This document shows positions 1 through 11,000 of a stretch of DNA of 31,481 nucleotides, piece by piece. The notes beneath the pieces are model-generated. The model ran no database searches, was not told where the DNA came from, and worked only from the letters and a program-made list of their open reading frames with translations. Made by a program: the position numbers and the translations under genes. Numbering within the stretch: position 1 is the first letter of the stretch; every line of letters starts with the position of its first letter. The stretch is taken from the NCBI GenBank assembly GCA_903813345.2, contig CAIIXF020000009.1, positions 30,633,259 to 30,664,739 of the forward strand. The letters are read 5' to 3'. The stretch is from Owenia fusiformis. Taxonomy: Eukaryota; Annelida; Polychaeta; Sabellida; Oweniidae.

Positions 1-846
1 ATAATAGGCGGCGTTTGCGCAATAATTATACCCCGACTTGGGATTTCATTTGCTTACGTATCATGGACACAATGAATTGACGGACGAAACTTCAATGAGT
101 AGATGAAAAATAAGTCCAAAGGCGAAACACACAGCCTTGAAATCATTTTAAATGTATGTCAATCCTGAATCAATAGTAATTTACAGTAAATGGTTTGATT
201 CGTATCTTTTGACTGAGTCCTTTCTAAATTGCTTCAAGTATGTTTCTATAACTCAGAAGGGTTAGTTGAACCATTTAGAGGATAAATGTACGTGGAAAGG
301 ATCCCTTGTTACTTTCTTCCAAATTCGTTTTTAATGATCGTTGGATGTGTTTTGAAGTTACACCTGTATGGCCCTGCCTCTTATCTCATTTCAGGAAACA
401 ACAAACAGTTGTCATATCTTGAGTTTAGAAACTCATTTGCGTGAACCGAGGTTTGTGAACTAACTTTTTATGAAAAATTCTTCAATGAAAGTCAATATCA
501 GAAATCTATAGTCACACAAAAACACGATCGTGATGCTAGAAAATATCAATTCTAAGAGTCCAGATCAATAACTGAAAAGAAGCGAGATAGAATCTGTAGC
601 TTGGAAGAAATTATGTCTTAGTCGGTTAAAAGACGGCACTAGCTGCAGATCGCCCTTCCGTCGTGTAGCTGTTATAAGTTATGAATGTATAATGTGATCA
701 GACGATATAATTAAACGTATTCGTTCTACAAGGCTAGATTGGGAAAAAACAAATGAATGAACATGAGTAATTCATGAATTAGAAACCCTCAATTATATAT
801 TCACACTTATGTCAACTATTTTACAAGTATGGCAGATTGAGTTTTC
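1..846. other. Non-coding stretch, no gene seen
   Basis: I see no open frame with protein-like composition, no RNA gene and no clear repeat here. The sequence is AT-rich with frequent stops in all frames. It is probably intergenic or intronic sequence left of the main gene. Confidence 0.5.
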
Positions 847-1089
847 CCTGAGAAAGTTTCCCTGCTTCGTAAGAATGAACTAATCAAGGAAATTAAGTTT
901 ACCAATTTAGAAGGGGAATAACCCCGAGAGGTGCGGTACATATACAGCGATGACATTGAATGGAATCGGAGAGAGGTGACGAGACATCCCACACTCATTG
1001 ACAACTTAGAAATGTCCCAGTGGCATATTCTATCACATCGGCATGTGTTTTTTATGATTAATGCTTCCCTTATTGAAAACCATATTTAA
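847..1089 (+). pseudogene. Possible decayed coding fragment, family unknown
   Basis: One + strand frame reads 80 codons to a TAA at 1087-1089 with a single internal stop, TAA at 919-921. The translation is rich in charged residues and looks protein-like, for example LLRKNELIKEIKF before the stop and SDDIEWNRREVTRHPTLID after it. An in-frame TGA lies just upstream of 847 and no start codon is evident, so it is not an intact gene. It could be a dead exon, a transposon ORF fragment, or chance. The overlapping minus-strand ORF at 816-1004 is serine- and leucine-rich and looks like the shadow. I do not recognise a family. Confidence 0.25.
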
Positions 1090-1397
1090 TATCTATTTGC
1101 AATAAAACTAAGATTAATGTAGCCGTTAAGTGTACTTTCCTTTTTTGTTCCTTTATTCTCCATTATTATCGCCAACTAATACGAGTCCGTCATAAGACAC
1201 AATGATGATATCATTGCCAGTATCTTCGTGTACGATGACTATGATTACATTGTCAATAAATGCATGATTATATAGCCATTTAAACGCGATAAGACCGGTA
1301 TTTTTATTTTATACGAATATACTCTCCCTTGCATATGTGTGGATCCCATTATCGGTGGATTTCCATATAAAATATGTAGTTATAATAATGATCTTAC

Positions 1398-1559
1398 GGA
1401 CAAACATCCCCTCCCATTCACAAATCGTCCAAAACCATCATCACGATCCAACACCATATAGGCATATATCTCATTTTCGTTCACTTGGCTCTCATCGGTT
1501 GGCTGAAATCCGAGCGTGCGAAGATGAGTAATAGCATGGGACATTTCAAAGCCTCCCAG
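1398..1559 (-). CDS. Candidate internal exon on the minus strand, product unknown
   Basis: On the minus strand a pyrimidine-containing tract ends in a CAG acceptor (AG at 1561-1560), followed by 162 bp of open frame. It ends at a GTAAGA donor beginning at 1397. The length is exactly 54 codons and, in the open frame, both boundaries fall between codons (phase 0-0). The peptide begins LGGFEMSHAITHLRTLGFQP and contains ENEIYAYMVLDRDDGFGRF, which looks like soluble protein. No flanking exons of the same gene were found, and I do not recognise the family. It could be one exon of an antisense-strand gene to the left of the main gene, an exon captured by a repeat, or a coincidence of splice-like sites. 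The + strand ORF over the same bases is a shadow. Confidence 0.33.
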
Positions 1560-2883
1560 CTGTTGGAGGTTAGAAATATTAAGTTGCTTCATTTCAATAT
1601 ACATCTAATTTTTCCAAAAACTATTTGTATGTGTCAACACTCGAATTTGGTGAAATAAATATGATAATTTCTAATGTAAATGAAAGAGGTGAAGCACAGT
1701 GATTGAGGACAACACGCATGTCCATACAAGTAATCCAATAGAAAATGATTAGAGGGCAGGAACTACTTCGAAATGTAAAATTGCAAATTCCTTTCGGACC
1801 AGGACTTGTTTTAACTTGTGAAGCGTATATCAACTAGTTTCCAAACCGACGTTCACGAAGGGGAGCGTACATGCAAGGCAATTAAAGGTGTAGTTTAGAT
1901 TAGAATGGATTAAGTAAGATGTAGACGGGGTCCTCATGCTCAGTACCCATGCAATGACAAGATGATAAGCCTTCTTCTAAAGGTTAATCATCATTTGATT
2001 CGCTTTTATGCGAAACTTCGTTCACTATAACTTCTGCGTTAACTTCCGACCATTGTACTCTATGCGCCTACCTTAGATGCCAATGTAATCATCGTCGCAG
2101 ACATTCACGTTCAGAAAATTGAGTTTCAGCTAACTAAATGGAAATACTTTATAAGATCTAATACTAATGTGAGGAGCACTTCATTCTCAGAAAGCATTGT
2201 CAAAGACATAATCAATCTTCTCGATTCCATATGGCAGATAGTTAGAAAAAACTGTAGCATGTTCTTTCTATAGATGTAAACTTAACACGAACAAACTGTA
2301 TAGATCAATATTTGATAAACATGGTCAGTGGCCAGAAAAATTTGCAGAGGGTATATATTTACATGACATTTGATGGTAAGGATGTGGAGAGCAAGTATAA
2401 ATTGATGGGTAAAATTGCTAAACGTGATCAGTAAATATTTGAATAGAGATGTGTACGTTTCCAATATGTCACACATTATAGGGCAATTAAAGGAACTTGG
2501 ACAAAGCGCACTCATGCAGAACACTGCTGAACTTAATGTTGTATTGATTCGATACCTGCGGGAAAGGAAATCTAATAGAGAAGAATCCCCTTACTTTCAC
2601 TTGTCGTGTATCTTAGATAGCAGAATTGTCACTTCAAGTCAGAGAACATTAGAAGCAATACGTTGAACACACACGGCTTTCCTTCTTTCTATTATCATCC
2701 CTCGCTTGTAAGGTGGAGACAGCTCAAACATTATCTCTTCAATATGTGGACAAAGTAATTGAGGACACGCTAATTACAACCTAGACACAACCTGTGAAAC
2801 ATACCTGTTCATAGGAATCCTAGCTAGAACTACCGTAGGTGATATGATGTGATATGATGATTAGCAAAAGAAGGATTGATTAT
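1560..2883. other. Non-coding stretch with only weak ORFs
   Basis: No supported gene. The frame at 2415-2666 (+) is fairly protein-like (HIIGQLKELGQSALMQNTAE) but lacks an ATG at its start and clear splice sites, and a TGA closes it upstream near 2403. A short motif, GTGATTGAGGACAA, occurs near 1699 and again near 12870, with a variant near 2757, and may mark fragments of a dispersed repeat. A GATATGAT microrepeat lies near 2840-2862. Confidence 0.4.
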
Positions 2884-3380
2884 TTGCTTTCATGTAAGAT
2901 ACATTTCAAAACACAGGAAGATGTTAAAATAATGAATTCAAAAACGGTTGTTCTTATTGAAAACTCTGAATGATAGTTGAATGAGCTCGAAATGTGAATA
3001 AATACGACATCAGACAATATAATGATATGAAAACAATCAAATGGGAAAAGGATTATATGCTTTTATTTATGCTTCATTCTCAAAACAGAATGGATGTTGA
3101 AATCAAAAACTATAATCATTGAATTATAAATTATTATCAAAACCATTGATTGCAAGAATTGGCGAAGAGGAAGAAGGATTATACTGTTTGACTTTTATCT
3201 ATCCTTCATTCACAAAACAAAATGGATGTTGAAATCGGAAACTACAATTGGATTCCTAGCAAAACGTTGGTGATGAAAATAAACGAATGGACAGAAAGAT
3301 GATGCGTATCTTTCGATGCTACGTTTTCGAAGCACAATTGATGCCAAAATCGAAAACTGTGATATTGGACTCAGAGTGAT
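2884..3380. repeat. Diverged tandem repeat, about four units
   Basis: A segment of the form 'caaaacanaatgGATGTTgaaatcnaaaactnyaat' recurs with GATGTT (or GATGCC) at about 2920, 3093, 3225 and 3340. The spacings are therefore about 173, 132 and 115 bp. Each unit is preceded by a T-rich stretch with 'cttcatt'. The units have diverged by substitutions and indels. It has no coding potential and is best described as an old minisatellite or a tandemly duplicated transposon fragment. Confidence 0.6.
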
Positions 3381-4533
3381 GAAAGCAAATGTCGGATTAG
3401 CGCTATTGGATAGCTAATATATTGTAACCCAGGGACTCCGTACGTCTGAAGAAATCGTACAGATTATAATATTGACAAGGATATTTGGTTACCAGTGATT
3501 GTTTTTTCTCATCTGAATCTCAGGATTACATTTTATCAGTATTTGCAAAAACATAAGCGTGATGACGTTGCTAATAAATACAACGCATAAAACAACAGCT
3601 GATATAAATATAAATTTACTTACACGTATGCAATGGATAAAATCATAAAAATCAACCTAGATAAAGAATTAGACAATGAAAAATGAGAATCGGAATCGAA
3701 ACAAACCTGTTTCGGCCAATATGTCGAGGATGATTGAAACTCGGAGTTAAGCAACAGAACTGTCAAATGACTAATTCCAAAATGGACACATAATATACAA
3801 ACGAGGCATTGGGGATCCCAAATCCTGTTGAATAAACATATAAAAGATGCAAAGAAAAAGAAAGGAAAAGAAATCACATGTAATTTTCGCAATTCTCCCA
3901 CACGAATAGAATACAAGCGTACCAGAGTTGAAAATGCAATTTCTTAGATCGATTGCGTCATCATAACCAATTTTCATAAGATTCTATCACACATAACCTA
4001 GCGCAGGATAAATCATAGTATCTTCGAATTGATTGATGGACCTACATGATTAGAAATCTTCGCTCTTCCAGGCTAGGAAATTACTTAAAAAGAAGCAAGT
4101 CCAAAAAGATTTTTGTATTTATTTAGCGTTCGTATCATTTTCCTCACTTGCACTTTTACTGTTTTACCCAATAAATAATTCATTTGGATAGCACGAGTCA
4201 ACTATTCTTAAGGGATGAGTTTTGGGTCTACCAATTTAGAAAAGAATGAATTCTTGAGATAATTTGATTGTGAAGAAGTAGTCTCCTAATTGTGTAATAG
4301 GCACTTTAGCATGCACAGCAATTTTGAAATCGTATCTTACCTTTGAGTAAATGGTAATTTCGTTTTTCACTTTCATCCAAATCAAGTTAGATGTCTCGAG
4401 AAATACAAGTCATTTACCCTTGAATATTTATCCCATAACTGTGGTTTGGATACGCAAATAGTATGCAGGAAGATACGGATATCTCGATATATTTACATAT
4501 CACGCATAGTGGCCGTGCAGCTAGCGATTCACA
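3381..4533. other. Upstream region of the main gene, no clear core promoter
   Basis: No gene is supported; ORFs at 3620-3977 on the minus strand are hydrophobic chance frames. This sequence should hold the 5' UTR and perhaps the promoter of the first exon at 4546, but I see no convincing TATA box or CpG-rich core. A potential splice acceptor (GTGCAG, 4515-4520) lies close to the start codon, so the 5' UTR could itself be spliced. Confidence 0.4.
3711..3755 (+). other. 5S-rRNA-like fragment, possible SINE3-type relic
   Basis: The 16 bases CTCGGAGTTAAGCAAC at 3740-3755 match the conserved 5S rRNA stretch CTCGGAAGTTAAGCAAC apart from one missing A. About 20 bases upstream, TTCGGCCAATA at 3711 resembles the 5S segment TACGGCCATA, in the right order but closer than in a true 5S gene (about 18 rather than 30 bases between them). 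The downstream 5S sequence, including the 'GGTTAGTACTTGGATGGG' region, is absent. It is therefore not a functional 5S gene. It may be a scrap of a 5S-derived SINE or chance. Confidence 0.2.
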
Positions 4534-4545
4534 TAGCCCGGGAAA

Positions 4546-5078
4546 ATGACAGACACAAAAGGGATACCTAAACGTCCAAAAAGCTTCGTCAGTGGATGTA
4601 GTTATACAAATGTAGGGAACGGTAATTTACTTAATAATAATAATAGTCTAAAGACGTCGAGTTCTAACGGACATGTGGGGACATCTAACGGTTCAATAGG
4701 AATTAAGATGGCGGATAGGGCAGCAAAACTCAAATTTCTTGGGAGATCTCATGAGCGTGCCTTGAATCACCCACTGCTGCAAAGTAGTGTTGAATCCCTG
4801 ACTAGTTATGGTAGTACACGAAGCCTGAGTGATGGATCTCCACACGCCTATCATGGTGTTCCAGAAGATCCCCCTCCGTCTTACAATAACCCTGCTACAA
4901 ACGTCATCCCACCGACCCCACAAAAGAAAGGGAAAACATCAGTAGAAAAAAACGATTCAGCCGATCTCAAACACCAGACAAAGATGTCTACGTTATGTGT
5001 ATCGGTGGTACAAGGCGGCGGTGGGAGGACAACCACTAAAATCGCAAAGAGACCAGTTCAAAAAATCTCTCCGCAAAA
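4546..5078 (+). CDS. First coding exon (long isoform): disordered N-terminus with PPPSY motif
   Basis: This is the longest and most protein-like open frame in the window. The ATG has A at -3 and is preceded in frame by TAG at 4534-4536, which fixes the start. The 177 whole codons encode a low-complexity N-terminus: an Asn/Ser/Gly-rich part (about residues 20-52), a basic patch with MADRAAKLKFLGRSHERAL (55-73), a Ser-rich stretch SVESLTSYGSTRSLSDGSPH (81-100), the PPxY motif PPPSY (109-113), PPTP (122-125) and a Lys-rich tail. PPxY motifs are known ligands of WW domains, including Nedd4-type ubiquitin ligases; no folded domain or membrane segment is visible. Read straight through, the frame stops at TAG (5080-5082). 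I prefer a splice donor, AAAA|GTAGGT, at 5078/5079, because it leaves two bases of a split codon and joins in frame to the exon at 20988. The alternative is an intronless 178-residue protein ending at 5082. Family not recognised. Confidence 0.75.
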
Positions 5079-5522
5079 GTAGGTGTCATTATACTTTTAT
5101 GTGTGTGTTGGCAATGTTGGTAGCAATGGCCATGCGTCTGACATGTATAACACTATGATTCATGTATTGTAAGCTAACATTTGTATTTTCTTTTCTCATT
5201 TATCCACATTTTGTTCGATGCTAGGTGCTGTATTTTTTTACTAGTTGTGGAAATATGTTATTTTCACCGGTTTAACATATAGAGGGGAATGTTTATTTCA
5301 AAGCGCACTTATCTCTCAACACTTTGCGCAAGAAATATAGTTCCATGGTAATAACCGCCTTCATAAATACTGTTTTGGCCCTTATTATTATTATATAGTT
5401 ATGAATGAGGACTCTACGTTAATCGCCCATAACTCCACATCTAGATTCACAAGGTTTCATTTGCTCCAGTTATAACAACTTGGAAGTCGAAGATGATAAG
5501 TCCAAAGGACATCATTTTCTAG

Positions 5523-5532
5523 AATAAATAAA
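5523..5532 (+). terminator. Candidate polyadenylation signals after exon 1
   Basis: AATAAA occurs twice, overlapping (AATAAATAAA), about 440 bp after the in-frame TAG at 5080-5082; another AATAAA lies near 5757. If the donor at 5079 is skipped, these could end a short transcript encoding the 178-residue protein alone. AATAAA is frequent by chance in AT-rich DNA, so this is weak. Confidence 0.2.
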
Positions 5533-6320
5533 TGAGTAATATGGATTCAAATCAGTTATGGTTTACTCCCGATGAACATTCTTAAATTCGTGTCATTTAT
5601 GGATAAAAGTTGACCCTTTGACCCTCTTATGGAATTGGATACTAAATCTGTTTCATTTCATTGGAGCCTGAATGCACGCGTGTTTTGATGTTGGATAATT
5701 GATGTTCTCCTTAATCATTCTATTTTCAGTGAGTCTGTGCATTGTTATGAAATGAAATAAAATGGGTGAACTGAGTACCACCAAACATTAATACCTTGAT
5801 TGATCAAGATGGCGTACCCCGTGGTCTTGTGATTATTTGAGTGTGATATTGGTTCCCAATAGGTGTTTGGGGGGAGGTCTGGCCACTACATGCAGTGCCG
5901 TTTGGACATTACGTCTTTGTTTAGGAAGTTGGGGTTTATTTATCTGGTTCTAACGTTTATTGTTACTTTTTGGATTGTGTTTTTAATACGTATTTCCTAC
6001 ATATGAGATCACTTTCTCTTACAACTGACTCAGTTGCCGCCTGCTTCCTTATTATCTAGTCAATTAGATTCAGTTGTTTTAAATAACTTTTCTATTAACC
6101 GAATGGGGGCATTCAATAATAAAGGTTGGGGAATGTCAATTTGTATCTCTTCAATCATTCATAGCCGGCTAATAATTAAATCAGAAGCTTCTGATATTTT
6201 GGAAAAACTATTAAGAAATTCATTCTGTTGGTTTAAAACCTTAAACAGCTTTTTTTCTAGTAGAGTTATAAAGAGTTATAGGCTCGTGCGTCCTATTTGG
6301 TAGAATGGAAACTCAAGCCT

Positions 6321-6492
6321 TAGTCACATTTGGTCTATGGCGGGCGTACGGCGGGCGTACGGCGGCCGTAGCTTCACAAAATCGATATAGAAAATCTACA
6401 TCGTACTGCTTATCCCTATGTATTATGCTGCATATTTCTTTTGATTTTGGCAAGCTACGACCGCCGTACAGTTGCCGTTAATCGATGTGAGC
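6321..6492. mobile_element. Small foldback MITE with GGCGGGCGTAC repeats
   Basis: The arm at 6357-6382 (beginning GTACGGCGGCCGTAGCTT) matches the reverse complement of 6444-6469 at about 23 of 26 positions. The outer flanks also pair weakly: TCACAT near 6324 against the complement of ATGTGA near 6485. The left arm has a short tandem duplication, GGCGGGCGTAC twice (6339-6360). The element is GC-rich against its AT-rich surroundings and has no ORF. It is a non-autonomous DNA element of about 170 bp. Boundaries are approximate and I see no clear target-site duplication. Confidence 0.65.
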
Positions 6493-7759
6493 ACCACGAT
6501 AAAGTCTTACGTTGATAAAGTAACATATTCACTGATGAAATAATACGATCATGAATATACTTAATCAAACTGAATTATTTTGCTTAAAAAGTCATCTTGG
6601 TCTATATAATTCTTCTTCTACTTAGTGTCATCCATGCATTCAACATGAACTCAAAATTTAAATTTCTATAATATAGAATGCGCTATTTTCATCTACGAAA
6701 CGACGCTTAACAACTACATTACTACACCGACAAATGTGCAACAATTTAATTTAGTTATATTGTCAAAAACGTTTCGTAGTAATGATAAGAAATGATCAAA
6801 TCCATTTTGGATATCTTGTAAATCTAAATTAATGGCATTAATGGTTGAGAAATGGGGATCGAAACCAGCCATAGTTTTCTATTGATGACCCTTGTGGATT
6901 GTTGCGTTTTATGGATTCTGGCAACAGTTTTGCTAATAGATGTTGACCCTATGAATTGCCTATGGGTTTTGAGACTGGATTTTGTCTATCCCACATCATT
7001 TGAGACTGGATGCTCTTTCTTTTATGGGTACTCGCTAGTATCTACTTAACTATTTAGAAGTTATGAGAATTGGCTATAAATTTTTCTTTCATCATGTATT
7101 GTGATGACTTCAGTATGAATGAAATCTCCCACGGTGTTCTGGTTCTGGATTGTGATATTGGTTCTCGATTGGCGGGAGGGGGTGTTACACATTATTTCTT
7201 TTCACGTTAGATCATGGTTTTGGTATATCTCGTATATAGGGTCTATTTTTCTTATGACAGGTTCATACTTCGAGTTTTCTTTTCTTACTAGTTTTTTTAC
7301 AGTTTTTGGTCCTTTCCCTTTGGCATTTGCGCTTAAATGTATTCTGTGATAGGCTTTTTCACGAATCGTTTTATGTAAAACTTTGGTACAGGAAACCTCC
7401 CATATGAAATAATGTGAGAATCATTTCAATTATATTGATTGATTAGCAACTGGTTCGCTTTTGGACGCTTTGTGTAAATTGAAGATTTCTTGAATATCAT
7501 ACCATATTTTTCATTTCTGCTTGCCCTTTTATATATTTATAGTAATACACAATTTTAGTGCTCATTTTCTCGTATTACTTAAGATAGAAAAATACACGTA
7601 TTTTAATTGTTTTCTGTGTAAAGTGAATGACATTTGTTAGAGCCATTTCATTAAGAAAGTCTGTGACTGATATGTATGTCACTCTATTACTCAGGTTTGT
7701 TTGAGTGTTATTTTAGAACACCCGGTCTTTCTAATCAGTAGATTTGCAGATGAAACAAC

Positions 7760-7855
7760 TTTTTTTTGGGGGGGGGGTGTCGATTTAGCCGATTGAGCAC
7801 GCTAAGCTAGATGCTGTCGCCGTAACAATGAGGACGTGAGTTTTGTGCTTATTAC
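7760..7855 (+). repeat. Degenerate tRNA-like SINE relic after a T8G10 tract
   Basis: After a run of eight T and ten G (7760-7777) comes TAGCCGATTG at 7786-7795, close to the RNA polymerase III box A consensus TRGCNNANNNG. About 42 bases later comes GAGTTTTGTGC (7838-7848), a decayed version of box B GGTTCGANNCC. The order, spacing and strand fit the head of a tRNA-derived SINE. It cannot fold as a functional tRNA, because the acceptor pairs and the TTCGA core are lost. Chance remains possible. Confidence 0.35.
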
Positions 7856-7874
7856 TAGGTGATGTATTCATCAA

Positions 7875-8074
7875 TAGAAAATTTACCAATAGATTTAAAT
7901 ACACCTAACATGAAAAATCCATGATTTGGGGTATTAAGTATTAGAAAATTTGTCAATATATTTCAAAAAAGCTACCATAAAAATCGCACACTCTTTGTTT
8001 TCATAAGTGAAAAATTGGTCAATGTAATTCAAAAACAGTGCTTCCACGAAAAACTTCCACCTTTTATTGTATTT
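7875..8074 (+). repeat. Three-unit tandem repeat, ~66-bp period
   Basis: Units beginning TAGAAAATTTACCAATAGAT (7875), TAGAAAATTTGTCAATATAT (7942) and TGAAAAATTGGTCAATGTAA (8008) follow one another at 67 and 66 bp. Each continues with 'ttyaaa' and later a 'aaaaatc' or 'aaaaact' stretch. The copies have diverged moderately, so the array is old. Non-coding. Confidence 0.6.
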
Positions 8075-11000
8075 ATGGAGAAATTTTATGTGGAGTTAGA
8101 ATGAGACCTTTTGAGAAAAGTGTGTACAATACATGAACAAGATTTATTTCATCGTTCAGTATCAAACGCAACATGCTCGAGCACTATGACGCTCCTTTGA
8201 CCATTTCATTTGTTTGAATTCTTAAAAGATCATTTCGTCTACAGGCTGTCTTCATCTATCCAAATGCTCCTATGCATTAAATATTTGATTTATTGTCACG
8301 CTATATTTATAGATATTAATAAAAGCAGACACAGGTGAAATTATATCCACAGATGAAATATGAACCGAGATGAAATATCTTAAGAATCGTAGAATTAGTT
8401 TGTTAAATCAAATCCAATACAAAATACTGTAATTCTAAGCGATAGATCTTGATGCATGGTACACTTAATCTAGAAATTGGAAAGCACAATAGGTGTCCAA
8501 ACTACTACTAAGCCCGAATTGCTTTTCCCTGGTTATTATAAGACACTGAAATATAAAGTTTTTCTGGCCGTCTTTTTGACGCGGCCCACCACTTTCTGTG
8601 CATTGATTTTCTCTGCCAATGGATTTCTCTGAACCACCATATGTGATCAATGAACGGTACTAAAACACAATGAAGCTTCGTTGACCTTCTTTGTGCTTAT
8701 GACCTCTAATGCATGCTAATTGATTTGTGCAATAGAAAAGAGCATGTGCTCTTGTGTATTCTCATCTAATATTATTTATTTTAATTACATCATATTGTTA
8801 CCTCGTTATGGTTTTCTGTGTGCTGATAAAGATATATCATAAGTTGCATTGGAAAGAAGTCAAATATATTGGACTGAGGAATCATATATCGTATGACTTT
8901 CTGGGTTAATTTTCGCTTACTACCGTACGCCATTGATTTTATGTAAATATTTCTGTTATAAAACCAGCTGAATAAAACACATCACCTACAGGCTAAAATG
9001 TTCACATTTTTCTGTAATGTATAAACCATTCGAACTGGTAAGCTAATGCGATTGGTTTATATGTATAACTTAAAACCCACACTAACTCTGATGAAAGGTA
9101 AATGATCAATGATCAATTTAATCTTACACTGTACTATTCACCTGTAAAGTTTTTGAATTTACTTTTCAACTATTGTTAGGTCATTTGTGCCACACTCATT
9201 TTTGATAGCTTGCCAAGTGTATATTACCTTTAAAAACAATAGAAAAAGAATGTACTCTTTTGTTGCAACTGTACATTCTCAAAACTTGACCTTATTTCGT
9301 TAAATAAATTTTAAAATCTGCTATGTAGGATACATATTGTTACGGTAAAAGCCTGAAAATACTATCGGTAATCTGCGAGTGAAATGTGCTATTGACCGAA
9401 ACAAAAATGATTGAGATAAAGACTGCTTTACAAGAGATTATTCCTGAATCTAGAAACAAATGTAAATTGCTATAAGCTTATACGACTAAAGATAAAAGAC
9501 ACAATTGTCGTTCAAGTTAGTTTGAAGATTATCTTTTAATGAGCACAATGAAAACGATACATAAGGATATGCTGTGATAATTGATTTTCCTTAGTTCAGG
9601 CATTCGTTTACACTTTGACTTACAATTTATAGAAGTGTTACACATTTAATGATATTGTTCTCAGTAACCATTTGTTGGACAGTGTAATTGGTATTAATCA
9701 GTGATTTATAAGAATTGGACCATCAATTTTAGGCTATCCTTTATCCCTTTGTATAGTAATGACCTGATTACATTTTAACAGTCCCTCGTATACGACGCAA
9801 AACAATCTGAACTTCTGAGTCACCTCTCGGATGGATTTTGTTGACAAAATATCTAACTGGGGAATACATTTTGGCATAGTACAACAGTCGTAAATCAAAG
9901 AAAGCTGACTGTTAACAATATCGAAGTCACAAGCAGACGGAAATTAAGGAATCACCGAAGTTTGGATTTTCTGTTGCAATTGATATATTGCAACTGATGT
10001 ACGATATATGAGCGAGACAATAATACAAATGACTTGACCGATCCCGGGAGTATTAATATGCCGATTGTCAGTGAGTAATTAGCAAAGACTACCGGCCAAG
10101 ATCCTTGGATGAATTTGCATTAACTTTAAGAAAGGTACTAAGCCTATTTGATTAAACGGTTGTATGTTAATAATTCTCTATACTCATATCATTACTCAAA
10201 ATGCCTCTGATATCATTTTGTATTCCCGAGGTACATTGTTTTATGCCGGTTCCTTCATGATTCTTAATGAATACCTCATAAAATAATTGCTTATGAGCTG
10301 TTTCCGGAGATGGACTTGCTGTAAGAACTCTGCCTTGTGACGATCTATTTCCCTTTTAATGACTTCTACAATTATTCCATGATCGGCTTTATACTCTTAA
10401 CGGATTTCTGTAGTGTTTACCATTAAGGATTGTTGGATGATTGTTGAGTGGGTTTTGTGAAATTTGGGTGGACATTCCATATACGATTTGCACTAAACAA
10501 AGAGTGGACAATGGATATATATAAAGAAGTAGACTTCTAGAAAGATGAAGCGCGCACTGACGTTCAGAAGACAGCGTCCGAGACAGAGGTAAGCGCAAAA
10601 GTATTTGAGATACACTTTTCGGTAGTTACATAAAACAAGAGACGCTTCATTGGATCATACTGTTAAAAACTTCACCTTCACTCATATGGTTTCCTTCGTG
10701 GTCTAAGATCCATCGAAAAGTGTGTATCGAGTCTACAGCAACAGGTATGGCTGTTATAGGAATATATGCCTGGATTTAAGAAGTTCTGTTTTGTGCAAGT
10801 CACCAATGGACAATATACAATTGTTGACCGCTAATCAACCAATCAGAATCGAGTATTTCAGTTGTGGTACTAACATTACATTTGTTTCATATTGCTGTTG
10901 AAGGTTACTACTGTATATCGTAATTGTTTTTGAATTGGTATAGTGATTGCCTCTCTCCAGAGAGACTCCTTTTCCATTTGAAATTGCCCAATTTTGAAGG

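Noticed and set aside
3620-3977. Membrane-like minus-strand ORFs
   Set aside because: Hydrophobicity arises from A-rich plus-strand sequence. The two frames overlap each other and neither has a supporting signal.
5841-7185. Two copies of a repeat sharing TGTGATATTGGTTC
   Set aside because: Only about 14 bases match clearly (near 5844 and 7151). The flanks are too different to call a repeat.
7781-7855. Functional tRNA gene
   Set aside because: Box A and a decayed box B are visible, but the acceptor, anticodon and T stems do not pair.
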